Below are positions 22,524 to 35,000 of a stretch of DNA of 64,000 bases, one piece after another. This DNA is from Emydura subglobosa (taxonomy: Eukaryota > Chordata > Testudines > Chelidae), in the NCBI GenBank assembly GCA_007922225.1, contig ML679968.1, positions 8,863,022-8,927,021 of the forward strand, given 5' to 3'. How positions within the stretch are numbered: position 1 is the first letter of the stretch; each line of letters opens with the position of its first letter. The notes beneath the pieces are model-generated. The model had not been told where the DNA came from. It made no database searches and worked only from the letters and a program-made list of their open reading frames with translations. Position numbers and translations under genes: made by a program.

Positions 22524-23343
22524 TGTGGCAAGGTGAGTGTACGTAGTCCCCCTTTTGGTGAGGGGGAAGGGTGGGGTTGGCCCACGCTTAACTCTTCCTG
22601 GCCAGTGCCAGGGTAGTGTGGCCTCATGGCCAGAGTCAGTGAGTTTGCCCTTATCCACAGGATGGTGAAGGCCTAACAGCCAGAGTCGGTGGATTCACCC
22701 TTAGCCACAGGGCAGTAAAGCCTAGCAGTCAGAGTCAGTGTGGTGTCCCTGGTCTGTAAGGTCATTTGGCCTAACAGCCAAGCAGGGTAGGCTGCTCCCT
22801 AGAGGTAGGTGGCAGCCAGGGTAGGGAAACCTGGCCCCTCCCTACTCTGAGTCCCAGCCCAGGACCCTGACAGTGATGCAGGTTTCGACCACCAGGTCAA
22901 CGGGGATCCAGCCAAAACATGCTGACAACTCACAGGGTAATAGCTAACACCCCCCGCCCCCTCCACACACCACCACCAGGATCCTTCCTACCCTGACTCC
23001 TGAAGCTGCAGCCTGGGTGTCGTAGGGGTCTCCAGATCCCTCTGCAAACATAGCACTCTCTGACAACTCCAAAGTCCATCAGGCATCTACTGGCTCTGGA
23101 GTGGTTAACAGAGTCCCAATGTCTCTGGATCCCATGGCCTGGTGCTCCTGTGGTTCCTGGATTGGAGCCTACACTGCAGGTCCTTCCTCCTCAGCATCCA
23201 TCCCCAACTGAGCTTAACTGCTCCCTTTTAAATTAGAGCACGTGGAGTGCACCCAGTAGAGTTGAGGGAGGCATGGCTCCCTCAGCCCACAATGTGGAGT
23301 TAACCCTTCCCTGTCCACTGTGGGGTGAGTGTATCCTATCACA
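22524..23343. mobile_element. Solo LTR, 820 bp, with perfect 5 bp target duplication
   Basis: The element starts tgtggcaagg and ends cctatcaca, the TG...CA ends of an LTR. It is flanked by atacc at 22519-22523 and again at 23344-23348. Removing it plus one duplicate restores continuous CR1 ORF2. It contains three to four tandem units of about 50 bp from 22620 (ggcctaacagccagagtc type). There is no internal coding region, so it is a recombined solo LTR. ERV or gypsy origin is not decided by the sequence. Confidence 0.88.
22620..22790 (+). repeat. Tandem 50 bp repeats within the solo LTR
   Basis: Units begin at about 22620, 22670, 22720 and 22769, with shared gcctaacagccagagtcagt-like starts and cccttagccacagg middles. 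The last unit is partial. Confidence 0.8.
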
Positions 23344-23690
23344 ATACCCCAGAGTGATATTAGCCTTTTTCGCAACTGTATCACAATCATGACTCATAGT
23401 TGATTTGTGATCTACTAAAACTTGGCAGTCCTTTTCAGCAGTATTGCTGCCTAGCCAGTTATTCCCCATTTTGTTGTTGTGCATTTGATTTTTCCTTACT
23501 AAATGAAGTATTTCACGCTTCCCTTTATTGAATTTCAACTTGTTGAATTCAGACATTCTCCAATTTGTCAAGGTCATTTTGAATTCTAATTCCGTTCTTC
23601 AAAGTGCTTGCAACCCTTCCAGCATGGTGTCATCTGCGAATGTTATAAGCCGTACTCTCCATTCCCATATATAAGTAATATCAGCTATAC
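23344..23690 (-). mobile_element. CR1 LINE, RT part of the split copy
   Basis: The minus strand encodes RT thumb-side sequence KLKFNKGKREILHL, then NTAEKDCQVLVDHK and CDTVAKKANITLGY. ADDT is visible near 23630, so the copy reaches the RT catalytic block and is truncated just beyond it. It continues into 22100-22523 on the other side of the LTR. Confidence 0.82.
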
Positions 23691-23814
23691 ACACAAGGAC
23701 ATAGTATCAAAGTTGCACAGTGGCTGTTAGCTATGACACTTCCTGGCTTTGTAGTGCTTAACCATAAAAGCATTGCCTTTATCTTTAAATAGATTTTTAC
23801 ATGTGGATGTATAG

Positions 23815-24285
23815 GATGTTGAACATCGGAGAGGGTTAAAAGAAGAGCCACATGAATAATTCAACATGAAAACATGCATTAGAGTGAGAGACTACTCAAT
23901 CAACTTAATCTTTTTAATTTATTGAAGAGGAGGTAAAGAAGTGACTTGATCATGGACTAGAAATGCTTACACAGGGAGAAAATTTCTGATAGTGGGATCT
24001 TTAATCTAGGAGACAAAGCCATCCCAAGAGTCAGTGACTGGAATTGTAGCTAGACAAATTTAAACTGGAAACAAGGCGTAAATCTTCAACTATTTGAAAA
24101 CTTTAACAAAGGTTATGGTGGGTTCTCCATCAGTTGAGGTCTTTAAATTAAGACTGTATGTCTTTCTAATAGTTATTGGGCTTGACACAGGAGATGCTGG
24201 GTGAAAGTATATGGCCTATATTATGTGGCAGGTCAAACTTGATCGCAATGGTCCCTTCTGACTTTGTAGTCTATGAGTAAAGATA
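23815..24285 (+). mobile_element. CR1-like LINE 3' fragment with a different tail
   Basis: Plus-strand sequence resembles the C-terminus of CR1 ORF2 in broken frames (LLNQLNLFNLLKR-type residues) and ends gatcgcaatggtcccttctg, then actttgtagtctatgag. This 3' end differs from the attcttatgt type and matches the tail at 60640-60690. Confidence 0.65.
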
Positions 24286-24449
24286 TAGATACAGATAAAA
24301 TCAGTCTTGAAAGGATGAAAAGTATGGAATCATGCATTTTAGATGCAAAAAGATTAAAACAAGCTGTGTTTCAATAATCTCTGAAACATGAGCTGCAGGA
24401 TTTTGTTTTCTACCAGATATCTTGGGAAGGTTTCTGCTTACTTTACAAG

Positions 24450-25395
24450 ATGATAAAAACATAAGAATGGCCACTCAGACCAATGATCCATCTAGCCCAG
24501 TATCCTATCCCAACAGTGGCTGGATGCCATGTGGTTCAGAGAGAATGAACAGCACAGCACAATTTATCAAGTGATCTATCCTCTGTTACCCAGTCACAAC
24601 TTCTGGCAGTCAGATGTTTAGGGACACCCAGAGTTTAGGGTTGCATCCTTGAGCATCTTGGCTAATAGCCATTGATGGACCTATTCTCCGTACACTTATC
24701 TAATTCTTTTTTGAACTCAGTTATATTTCATTATATCCCCTGGCAATATTAACTGTGTGTTGTGTGAAGAAGTCCTTCTTTATGTTTGTTTTAAACATAC
24801 TGCCTATTAATGTCATTGGGTCACCCATTGTGGGGAAATAACACTTCCTTATTCACTTTCTCCACTCCATTCATGATATTATAGACCTCTCTCATACCAC
24901 CCCTTAGTCATCACTTTTCTAAGATGAACTGTTCCATTCTTTTTAATCTCTCTTCACATGGAAGCTGTTCCATACCCCTAAGCATTTTTGTTGTCCTTTT
25001 CTGTATTTTTTCTAATTCTAATATATCATTTTTGAGATGAGGCAACCAGATATGCACACAGTATTCAAAATGTGGGTGTACCATGGTATTATATAGTGGC
25101 ATTATAATATTTTATCTTATTATCTATCCCCTTCCTAACAGTTCTTCACGTTCTGCTGGCCTTTGTGACTGTCACTGCACATTGAGTGGATGCTTTCAGA
25201 GAACTATCCACAATGACTCCAAGATGTCTTTCTTGAGTGGTAGCAGCTAATTTAGATCCCATCATTTTGGATGTATAATTGAGATTGTGTTTTCCAATGT
25301 GCATTAATTTGCATTTATCAACATTGAATTTCATCTGCCATTTTGTTACCCGATCACCAGTTTTGTGAGATCCCTTTGCAACTCTTTGCTGTCAG
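24450..25395 (-). mobile_element. CR1 LINE 3' part, uninterrupted copy
   Basis: From right to left it carries RT thumb sequence (MKFNVDKCKLMHIGKHNLNY), YNTMVHPHFEYCVHIW, KIQKRTTKMLRGMEQLPCEE, a 3' UTR and the acataagaatggcc terminus. Its UTR reads through the point where the 6.2-9.4 kb copy is broken by gypsy, so it serves as an in-window empty-site reference. It is 5'-truncated and has several stops. Confidence 0.87.
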
Positions 25396-25955
25396 GTCCC
25401 TGCAGTTCAGCCAATTGCTAAGACAAACAAATTTGTTTACATTTCTGGGAGATAATACTGCCCTCTTCCCATTTAAATGTCACCTGAAAATGAGAGCAGG
25501 TTTTTGCATGGCACTGTTGTAATTGGTGTTGCAAACATTCATATGCCCCTTCATGCTTCAACTTATAGGATCTAAAGTTTTAAATTTTTTTGTTTTTCAG
25601 TGCAGTTATGTAAAAAAATTTGTACATTTGTAAGTTGCACTTTCACAATAAATAGATTGCACTACAGTACTTGAATGAGGTGAATTAAAAATACTATTTC
25701 ATATCTTATTTACAGGGCAAATATTTGTAATAAAAATAACAATATAAAATGTGTACTGTACACTTTGTATTCTGTGTTATAATTGAAATCAATATATTTG
25801 AAAATGTAGAAATATATCCAAAATATTTATAATAAATTTAAATCGCCATTCTATTATTGTTTAACAGTGCGATTAAAACTGAGATTAACTGTGACTATTT
25901 CTTTAAATCTCACAATTAATTTCAAATATTTTTAATTGTTTGACATCCCTAGTTA
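25396..25955. mobile_element. hAT DNA transposon relic, rearranged
   Basis: The minus strand at 25396-25520 encodes VPCKNLLSFSGDI, then after a 1 bp shift SPRNVNKFVCLSNWL, the C-terminal hAT dimerisation-type region. From about 25560 the sequence reads as the plus-oriented non-coding tail of the same family, ending in an imperfect cgattaaaactgagattaac terminus. The two parts point in opposite directions, so the copy is a deletion/inversion derivative. Family recognition is from memory. Confidence 0.65.
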
Positions 25956-27399
25956 AAAATGTTTGCTTTTTCAATTTAAACAATCACAATCATGTGGCTC
26001 CAGGGAGTCTTCATTACTTGATGCATTCCTATTTCTATTTTTCAATTCTTTTGCAATTAATCTCTTAACAACAACAACAAAAATGAAACACTTGAGGCAA
26101 AGAAAATTAAAATTTGGGGGATAAAAGAGTTTCTGAGAAAAGACCTGGAAGAAAAGGTAGGGTGGAGGAGATTGGATGAATCTGTCCCCATATCTTTGCC
26201 CAAGAGTAAAGTCCGTGCGAAAACTGTGAAGAAAAATTACAAGTCTTTTTCCTGATTTTTGTAGATTTTAATTTAAATCAGAGTTGCAACTGTAAAACAA
26301 CTCTCAGAGAATCTGATAACTTTGATTTAGTGCCTAAGAAGGGATTTAGATGCCTAACATCAGGCAAATATGTTTGCCAATGTTGGCCTTACATTTTAAG
26401 TAATGCATAGTCAAAAATTATGACATACCTGATTTTATTACATCCATGATTATCTGCTAGCCCTGTTTATGAGGTTGTACAAGGTATAAGGCGAGGTAAA
26501 ATATAGCTGACACCTTTTAACCCAGTTTGTATGGGATAGGCATGCCTCATGTTAAATCAGCATAGCACTACTCTGCATCACTATCTCTTTATGCCTCACT
26601 TTGATGTAGGCAGTATGTTGGGGCCATATATCTGCCAGCATAATACTCTCATTAAAAGTCAATATAAATTAATGCAGACGTGCAACTGCTCCTATTTGTG
26701 CCAATGTTAATCGGCCCAGGGCAACTGCTGGGACTGGTGGGTCATAAAGATGGTATGCAGACATCTTTATTCTCCTTCAGTATTTTTATGGGTCTTCTAC
26801 TGAGCTGGACCAGAAGATCTGCCCTTTATTTCTAGCCTACAATGGAAGATTAAAAGATTGATCCTGAATTACTTTTTCTTCAAATAATCTATTTTGTTTC
26901 TGACAGATTACAAGTCTTGAGAGGAGGGATTGTTTCCCTTTTTTTTGTATACAGCACTGAACACATTGTTTAGTGCTTAATAGTATTAAAAACCAACGGA
27001 AAATATAGCTACAAGGCATTTAAGAACACTATGCCTCATTAATCTCTCTCTTGTCCAAATATTGGCACATAAAAATATCAAATGAAACTAAACACAAAAA
27101 ACAAGCCCCCTCTCCCTCCATACTCCCATTGCAATATTAGCTCTAGCATAATCACCTAGGCAGTGAGTTACCAACAAGCTGTAGGTCAAAAAGAGAGGCT
27201 GATCTTCCTACCTACTTCTCCTTGCAAGTTTTTTCTTTCCATGTCTATCCCTCTCTTGCAAAAGAAATGCAAATACCCAAAATATTTCTTCTTCTTGCTT
27301 TTCCTTTATTCTGCTTTTCCTGGTGAGGCTTGTGGCTGACTCCTCAGCTGACTCTTCTTGATCTGGAGAAGTAGTGGCTTTACTCCAAGGCTTTCCCAA
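25956..27399. other. Intergenic AT-rich DNA, no gene recognised
   Basis: No motif-bearing frame is visible. The minus-strand frames at 26837 and 27208 are short and low-complexity or unrecognised. Confidence 0.45.
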
Positions 27400-29400
27400 A
27401 TAGCCGAGCCCCTCATCTTAGAGAGTCAGTCCAGCCTGCGGAGAAACCTCATTTCCACTGATCTTGTCCTTTCTGTCACTACCCAAAGCTCATGACCATA
27501 GGTGGGGATCGGGATGTAGACTGACCAGTGAGAACTTCATCTTAAAAATTAGCTCCTGCTTTGCCACCACGGGATAGTACAGTGCCTGCATCACTGCCAC
27601 CACTAAACTAGTCTGCCAGTCAATCTCACGCTCCCACTTACCATCTTTCATGAACAAGACCCCTAGATACTTAAAGTTTCCACCAGGGGAATCTGTTTCC
27701 CTTTCACCTGGAGAGAACAGTCCACTTTCTTCTGAGAAACAACCATGATCTCCAATCTGGAGGTGCTGATTCTCATCCTGACTGCTCCACACTTGGCAGC
27801 CAAGTATTCAAGTGTGTGTCAGAGATCAGAGTCTGAAGAAGAAGGAAGGATAAACAGAGATGCCACTTCCAAGTCCCCATACTGGATACACTTTCCAACT
27901 TGGCTTCACCTTGATATCCCATCCATGAAGTTCACAAACAGGAGTGGGACAGCAGAACACATCCTTGGTGGAGTCCAAAGCCCACCTTGAAGGAACTCAC
28001 CTTAATTCCAAGAATGCAGACACAAATCTCACTCTGGGAACATAGGGACCAGATAGCATGCAGCAGTGGCACTGGCACCTCGTACTCCTGCAGCATTTGC
28101 CACAGGACTTCTCGGGGAATGTGGTCATAAGTCCTCTCCAGGTCTACAAAACAAAGGTAGACTAGGTTAGCAAGCTCATCTCAAGTATCTGTGAGATACT
28201 CATGTTGATCCATGTCTGGAACAGAAACCCCATTGCTCCTCCTGAATCTGAGGATCAACTAACGGGTGTAGCCTCCTCTCAAACACCCTGGAAAGGGCTT
28301 TGCCATAGAGGCTGAGACCTGTGATCCCTCAGTAGTTGGAACACACCTTCTGATCTCCTTTCTTAATGATTGGGACCTCCAACCTGGTTTGCCATTCCTG
28401 AGGTACTGCACCTGCTAACCATTACACCCCAACTTTGTCCATTGATTTCAACATCTCTGGGTGAATCTTGTCCACCCTTGCTGCTTTACCATTGCGAAGG
28501 CACTTTACCACCGCAGCAACCTCATGAACAGAAATAGAGCTGATCCCACTGGAGGTTTCTGGCACTGCCTCCTGAAAAAAGGGCATGTCCACCGGGTTCA
28601 GGAGTTCCTCAAAGTGCTCCTTCCACTTCTCAACAATCTTCTCAGTCACAGTGTTTCATCACCCTTGCTGAGAACAGCCTGGGAAATATCTTGCTGACCC
28701 CTTCTAAGGCGACAAATGACAAAGGATTTACTAGAACACCTTTGAGGTCATCCAGCAGTCATCCTCCATGATCTTTCCAAAATCCCTCCAGACCCCAGGC
28801 TTTTGCTTCAATGACTCCTACGGCTGTAGCCCTCCCAGGTAACTCTCAGTCATATCAGGAGTCCAATTCAAAAGCATTTCTCGGGAGACCTCCTTCTTCA
28901 GCTTCACAGCTTCCCTCACCACTGGTGTCCATCAGTCGGTCCTAGGGTTGCCACCATGACAGGCAGTAACCACCTTCAGGCCCTGGCTTTTCATGGCTGC
29001 CTCAACGATTGAGGCCTTGAATATAGTTCACTGGGGCTCAATGTCCATGACCTTGTCTGGAATGCAGGAGAAGTTCTTCTGGATGTGGGAATTGAAGTCT
29101 TTCCTCACAGGGTCTTCAATCAGGCAGTCCCAGGTAACCTGCACTCATTGTTTGGGCCTCCTGTGTCTATCTGGCTGGCATCCTGTGCATCAGATTTAAC
29201 TCACCACCAAGTAGGGATAGGATGATAGCTCTGCTCCTCTCTTCCCCCGGGTGTCCAGAACATATGGTCTTTGGTCCAATGAAACAGCTATAAAGTCGAT
29301 CATTGATCTTTGGCCCAACATAGTCTGTTACCAGGTACATTTATGAACAACCTTGAGTTTGAACAAAATATCTCCATAGTGTCAAAGTTCTTATTTTCAT
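27400..29400 (-). mobile_element. Non-LTR retrotransposon (LINE), clade uncertain, decayed
   Basis: Read on the minus strand, endonuclease-domain remnants (about 29400-28650) precede a linker and RT start at 28649-28422 (VEKWKEHFEELLNP, then VVKCLRNGKAARVDKIHPEM). RT fingers and palm decay through 28400-27800. The RT-distal block at 27710-27490 reads FKYLGVLFMKDGKWEREIDW, then VAKQELIFKMK. These match a LINE type abundant in fish and present in reptiles. It is not CR1 by its motifs. All frames are broken. Confidence 0.75.
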
Positions 29401-30200
29401 TTTGTGAGGAATGCTTTTAAAGCTGGAATTAATTTTAGACAATTTACTAATTCCAGTGAAATACCCTGTACTTAAAATAGGGAATATTGTTAGAACTAGT
29501 AGTAGCTCTAGAATCTGAATGAATTTTAAGTGTATCTGTAGTAACCTATATGGAACCTGGAGTGAGAATCATAGGTTGCAGGAGGGAAGAGTTTGGAGGG
29601 GACAACAGGAAATCAGGCTGTGTGCATGTGGCCAGGAATGTAAAGCTGCAGTTGTTTTAATAAGGAGCCAGTCTTGTTTTAATAGGAATAGTGTCCTCTC
29701 GTGTTATTACCCATCACAAAGTACACACCGATGACCACTATACTTGTGAGCTGTTCTGTTTAGGAAAGGCATTCCCTGTGTAGGCAACACATTTTGTTTA
29801 CTCCCACTGAATCCATACTTTTCAGCAGTCCCAGGTTTCACAGGACTATCTCACTCTGACCCCCAAAACTTCCTGTCTGAGTTGAAGCAGAACATTTCCT
29901 ATATTAACCTTGCCATGTTAAGGTAGAATCAGTTACTGTAGATAATCAAAAATACATTTAAAACTGAGTATGTCAGTATACAAGGAGAGTTGTATTTTAT
30001 TTGTTGTGCAAAGTCACAACTCCATATATTTTCTGTTGGGTGATTTCGCTCACTTTTTCTTTATGACTCAGACCATCCTTGCATTATTAAAAAAACCCAT
30101 TTCACTACAATGTCACATCTAGTAGTAGTCATGTGAGAGTTGTAATTTGAGAAGAGTTAGAGACCCACAACAAGCAGCAAACACTATGAGTGTTAAAATG
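29401..30200. other. Intergenic DNA, no gene recognised
   Basis: AT-rich. The end of the hAT relic at 30.2 kb may extend leftward into here, but no terminal inverted repeat was found. Confidence 0.4.
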
Positions 30201-30249
30201 AGTAGCAGTCGGGATAGGCCCATTGCATCAGTTGTGGAGTCTCATATAA

Positions 30250-32010
30250 TCAGAAATCGAAAGATTATCAAATAAAAAACCCCCCAAAAACCAAAAGCTT
30301 CAACAGCAGCAATGGCAGATGCAGACATTAAGGCTTCACCAAGGAAAAAAGTGAGAAGTTTTTGTCCATTTAAAGCACCATTTTCTACAAGGTGAGGAGT
30401 AACGTTTGCTTTTTGTGAGTATTGCAGAGCTGATTTTTCTGTTAGTCATGGTGGATGCAATGATATTTCAAGGCATATTGCCATGGAGAAACATGCAAGC
30501 TGTGCCAAGGTACTGGCAGCTTTTTTCCCACCTGCAGGGTCAAAAATGAGTTATACTCTAACAAGAGCTGAAGTTTTATTTACAGGATTTCTTTTGGAGC
30601 ATAACATCCCTCTTGCTAGCAGTGATCATGTTAGACCTTTTTTCAAGAAAATGTTCCCAGACTCCAAAATTGCCAAGAGCTATGAGAGTGGTTCCACAAA
30701 AATGCCCATATTATAGAATGGGCGATCACACCTAAGACAATTGAAAATGTACAGAGTATGATAGAAGCCCATGAACAATATTTTGGTTTGTCACTGGATT
30801 TGGATGAGTTGGAAGATTATTTTCCAATTATGGTTACATATGAACACCCAGAAATTGGCCTTACAATTACTGAGTTTTTAGATATGGTTTCTTGCACATT
30901 GAATAAATCTCAGGAATTGTTGGATGCAGCCATCAACTTGCCTTCAAAACACAATGTTGACTGGAATAAATGTGCTGTGTATTCAGTGGACGGTGCTACA
31001 AACATACAGGGTAAGCACAACAGTATATTGACTCAAATTAAGCAAACAGTGAACCAGGGATTGTATGCAGTGAGGTACTCCTGCCATCTCATGCGCTTAG
31101 TGGCAGGGCATGCATCAAAATCACTGCAGATGAATGCCGAGGATTTGATCAAGGACATTTACTACCACTTTCTGAAAAATGTCAAGAGTGGCATCCTTGA
31201 ATGGCATTTTGCAATACTAGTATGAAGAAAAATGTGAAGCATGTGGAAACTTGTGGGCTATCTTTGCAGAGATCTCTTGAAAGTACCTTGGCTACTTGGG
31301 AAAAAGAGCATAGAAGTGCTGCTGGGCCATGGGAACTCAGAATACTAATAAGCTTCAAGAATCTTTTGATGAAAGTATATTTACTGTTTTTTGCAGCAGT
31401 GCTGCCCATGTTCAACAAATTCAATTTGCCCCTCCAATCTGAAGCACCCAGCAATCATGACCCTAAACAAAGATATTCTTCTGAGATTTGTGCACTCCTC
31501 TGTGGTAACTAGACGTGAAAATGTTATGGAACTTAATAACAAGGACTTTTCTGTGCATTTTCTTGCATCAGAAGTGTTTGAGCTTTTGAAACATATAACT
31601 GTGCAAGAAAGTAAAACATGACTGATATAAGGCCATATAAAACAGTTGTAAAGCACTGGGTTACATGGTAAAGACAATGCCTTCAGAAGACAGTTTACTT
31701 AAGAGCCGGGGTCTGTTAATCCAACTAGTGGCATATCAGCATCTTTCCATGATATAAAGATGCTTATTAATCAATTTTCTGATGTGATCAGTGTGCCACA
31801 AATGGATCCTCTGTTTTCCAAATGTAGGGATTATCAAATGCACTTTCTGAACATGATAGCACTATGAGAACTGATGAATTTTGTCGTAAAAGTATCTCAA
31901 ATAAATAACCCGCTGCGATCTGCCGCCGAAATTCTTGAGTCATTTGTCGGGGGAGACTATGTTTGACTATGTGGAGACTATGTTTGACACCCCTGATAAA
32001 GATCCCCTGG
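30250..32010 (+). pseudogene. hAT-family transposase pseudogene with BED-type zinc finger
   Basis: This is the remnant of a cut-and-paste transposase. The BED-like finger at 30400-30480 reads FCEYCRADFSVSHGGCNDIS, then HIAMEKH. Next come FTGFLLEHNIPLASSDH and MFPDSKIAKSYE (30560-30690). The frame at 30758-31225 carries the RNase H-fold middle, with CAVYSVDGATNIQGKH and a CHLMRLVAGHASK block typical of hAT. KHVETCGLSLQRSLEST follows at 31230-31280, where functional relatives have an R-W in place of C-G. At least four frame breaks occur. The C-terminal dimerisation region is unclear. Terminal repeats were not located. Confidence 0.78.
31952..31988 (+). repeat. 21 bp tandem duplication
   Basis: ggagactatgtttgactatg is repeated immediately, 21 bp apart, with the second copy partial. 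It is a local duplication near the 3' end of the hAT relic. Confidence 0.85.
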
Positions 32011-35000
32011 GTGCACACCCTAGGGAAATGTGCTGCGCATGTCTATGACTTTTATGTAGGTAAATCCTTACTTTTGTTCTATACAAAACCCATCACTGCA
32101 AAAAAAAATCTGGCAGCTAACAGTCCTTTCAAAATGTATTTGTCAATAGTGAAGACAGATATAAAGACATTTATTGGGCTTAATTTCCTTTGTTATTTTG
32201 AGCATGTTGTTATCAATTACTGTATTGATTTTTTTATTGTGTCCTGCTTTAGCCACTTGAAATGTTGAGAGGTCTGCAAATCCAATTTATTTCAAGAGTC
32301 AAGAGGCGTGTTCCTGTTTTGTCCCCAAATATCCTTATTTATGTCCTTTAAAATAATAGCTGTTATGAACAGGGTAGAAGAGAGGAGATTTTTATTGTTT
32401 ATTTAGGTCCAGATCCGGCAAAGGGAAGTGCACTGCTGGACCCCTACATTTGCATGAGACCCCATTTAAGTTAACGAGGCTTAGGTGTCCATTTGTGTGG
32501 AAACGATTCCAGGACTGGTACCAAAATGTTCTGCGGTGTCTGAGGTGGTTTGTTTTATAGCACCTTGACCTTCATGATGACAGTTAATTGAGTATGAAGT
32601 AAAATGGTTTGCAGGTTAGAAGTGAGGATATCGCAGAACTGGTACAGTGCATGCTTATTACCAAGCATCACGGTTTGCTATACAAATAATAAAAATAATA
32701 ATGCTTGTCAGCTTTGTCTGAATCGCTTCTGTCCTTCAGTAACTACAATCAGAAAGGCAAGAACCCAAAAAAAGGCAGATTCCGTGTGCTGTACATTTAA
32801 ATACAACATCAAAACATGCAACTTTTGTAAAAGTAGAGTACAGTAACATAAAAGAGCTTCTGTGAGTCACTGTTTCTCCATGTAAATGCTTTTTTCCATT
32901 GCAAACACAGATTTGAAATACTGAACTCACTAACATAATGCACTCTCTTGGTTGTCCTTGACAGCCGCCCACATTGTATTTATGCAATATAGCACACATT
33001 CCTCTGAAGAGATTCAGAATGTATTTCAAGTCGCATAGGAGTTAGTCAGAGCTAACCTTACATTTGTATGTTGTCAGCTTTTGTCTGCTAACACCAGGTA
33101 GCAGAGGAAAGGCGTGGAGGACTGGGGTGAGATTTTTCTTTCTTTTTTTCTTTTTTTTTAGCACTCTTCCCCCTCCCCCTCAGCTGAAACAGTTTGACAG
33201 AAAACTTGGTTCACTGAGTAATCACAAGAGTAGTCACATCCCCCCCCCAAAAAAAGAAAGAGACCTATCAAAAATAGTATATCAAGCAACATGGAAAGAG
33301 CAAGGCTTGCTCAACAATTCACAGAAGAGGCATTTTCAGTGATCTCAAAAATAAGGACACATAAAAATAATCAGAGCAGTCCAAATATTTGCTTTCTGCT
33401 GTGCTTCACTAAATCAATCCCTGCTTGTTTTTCTTGCCTACTGAGCTAATGGTTTGTTCAGTTTTTGGAAGAATCAACAGTAAGGTGAATTGACCTGGAT
33501 GTGCTTCAGGATCAGTTTCTGTGGTACTGATGTTACTTGATGGGATTAAAACAATAATCGGTTTAGCATACGAAACATGACAATGAAAAATAATAAAACT
33601 ATTACTAATAAAATAAAATAAAATTATTTCCACTTTCTGTTTGTTTTCATCCCCTTTAGGAATGAATAGTTTCTTGACATTCCTGGAAGATAGGCCTAAT
33701 TCAGCCTCACTGAAGTCGATGCAAGACCTTCAATTTACTTTAAACCTCTGCAAATCCTGTGTAAACCATTATAACCAATGAATTATTTGGAGTTTACATG
33801 TTGTCATTAAGAACAGAATCTATGCCTCAGTTTACTCTAAAATGGCTCATAGTTGTTACTGAACCTCCTTTACAGCAGTGCAGCTTCTGAGGCTTACTTA
33901 AAATGTGCATGAAGCACTTTCTTCTGTGGAATTTGGAGGCTGAAATGCCATGACTTTTGGGAGGGATAGGGCAACACCTTATGACTTGAGGAGATGATAA
34001 TGAAATGACCAAAGAGGTAGGAAAACAACCAAGACAAGATGAAATTGCAAAGGTCAAGGAAAAAGAAGATTTCAAGGAGTCAGTGATCAGCAGCGTCAGA
34101 GCATCAATGAGATAAAGAAGGATGAAGATGGAGCAGTGCCCTGAGATTTAGCAGTAAAGAGGTTGTGATAGAATTTTTGAGGACAGTTTTAGAAATCTTC
34201 TTAAGTGAGACCTTGTTAACCATTATTAGTTGTCTTATTTCAGACAGAACTTAATTTGAGAGTGGCAAGTTATTCTTGACCGGAATTCCAGACACATATG
34301 AGAGAGGTTACATTTTTAAAACCTGTTTTGGAAATGACAAGCAGGAAGTTAGCATTTCAAATTTTTCTAGGTGAGAACTATAATACGGTTTCTACCTTAC
34401 CCTAAAATCTCCAAAATCAAATCTGTGTTGGCATAAATGTACACACTGCTTCTGCAGTTCTGTCAGCGACTGAAAATTTTCATCCTCATTTTATAGGTGT
34501 GTCCATTTTACAAAAGAAAACAAATATTTCCTTGATCCTTGTGGCATCTGAACTAAGGTCTAGCCCCACATCATTGAAATTCACATTTCTAACTGATTTT
34601 GGCAGAGGTCACACTGCTGTTAGGACCCGGACATTAAGTTTATTCCAAAAGATTTCTAATCATTTTGTAATTTAGAAAGGCATCACCTTGCTTGCCCTTG
34701 AAATTTAGCTATTTCTGAGGTGAAACATGGCAGGTAATGAAATACTCAGAGAAATCTAGATAACATTTTAAAGTCAGAACATTATACATTATCATAGGAC
34801 ATGGATTACAAGTGCATATCCATGAAGAAACTGAGGTGAGACTACTAGCTACAAACTTAATTTGGACTTTCTTGATTTTGGTTAGTTTAAAACCTCACTT
34901 CATGTTATTGTGGGTAATTTATTTTTGTACTGAATATTTCCTCTTAACATTTTGACCTCCATGCAATAAGAAACCAATCATGCCCCTGTGTCTTTGGCAG

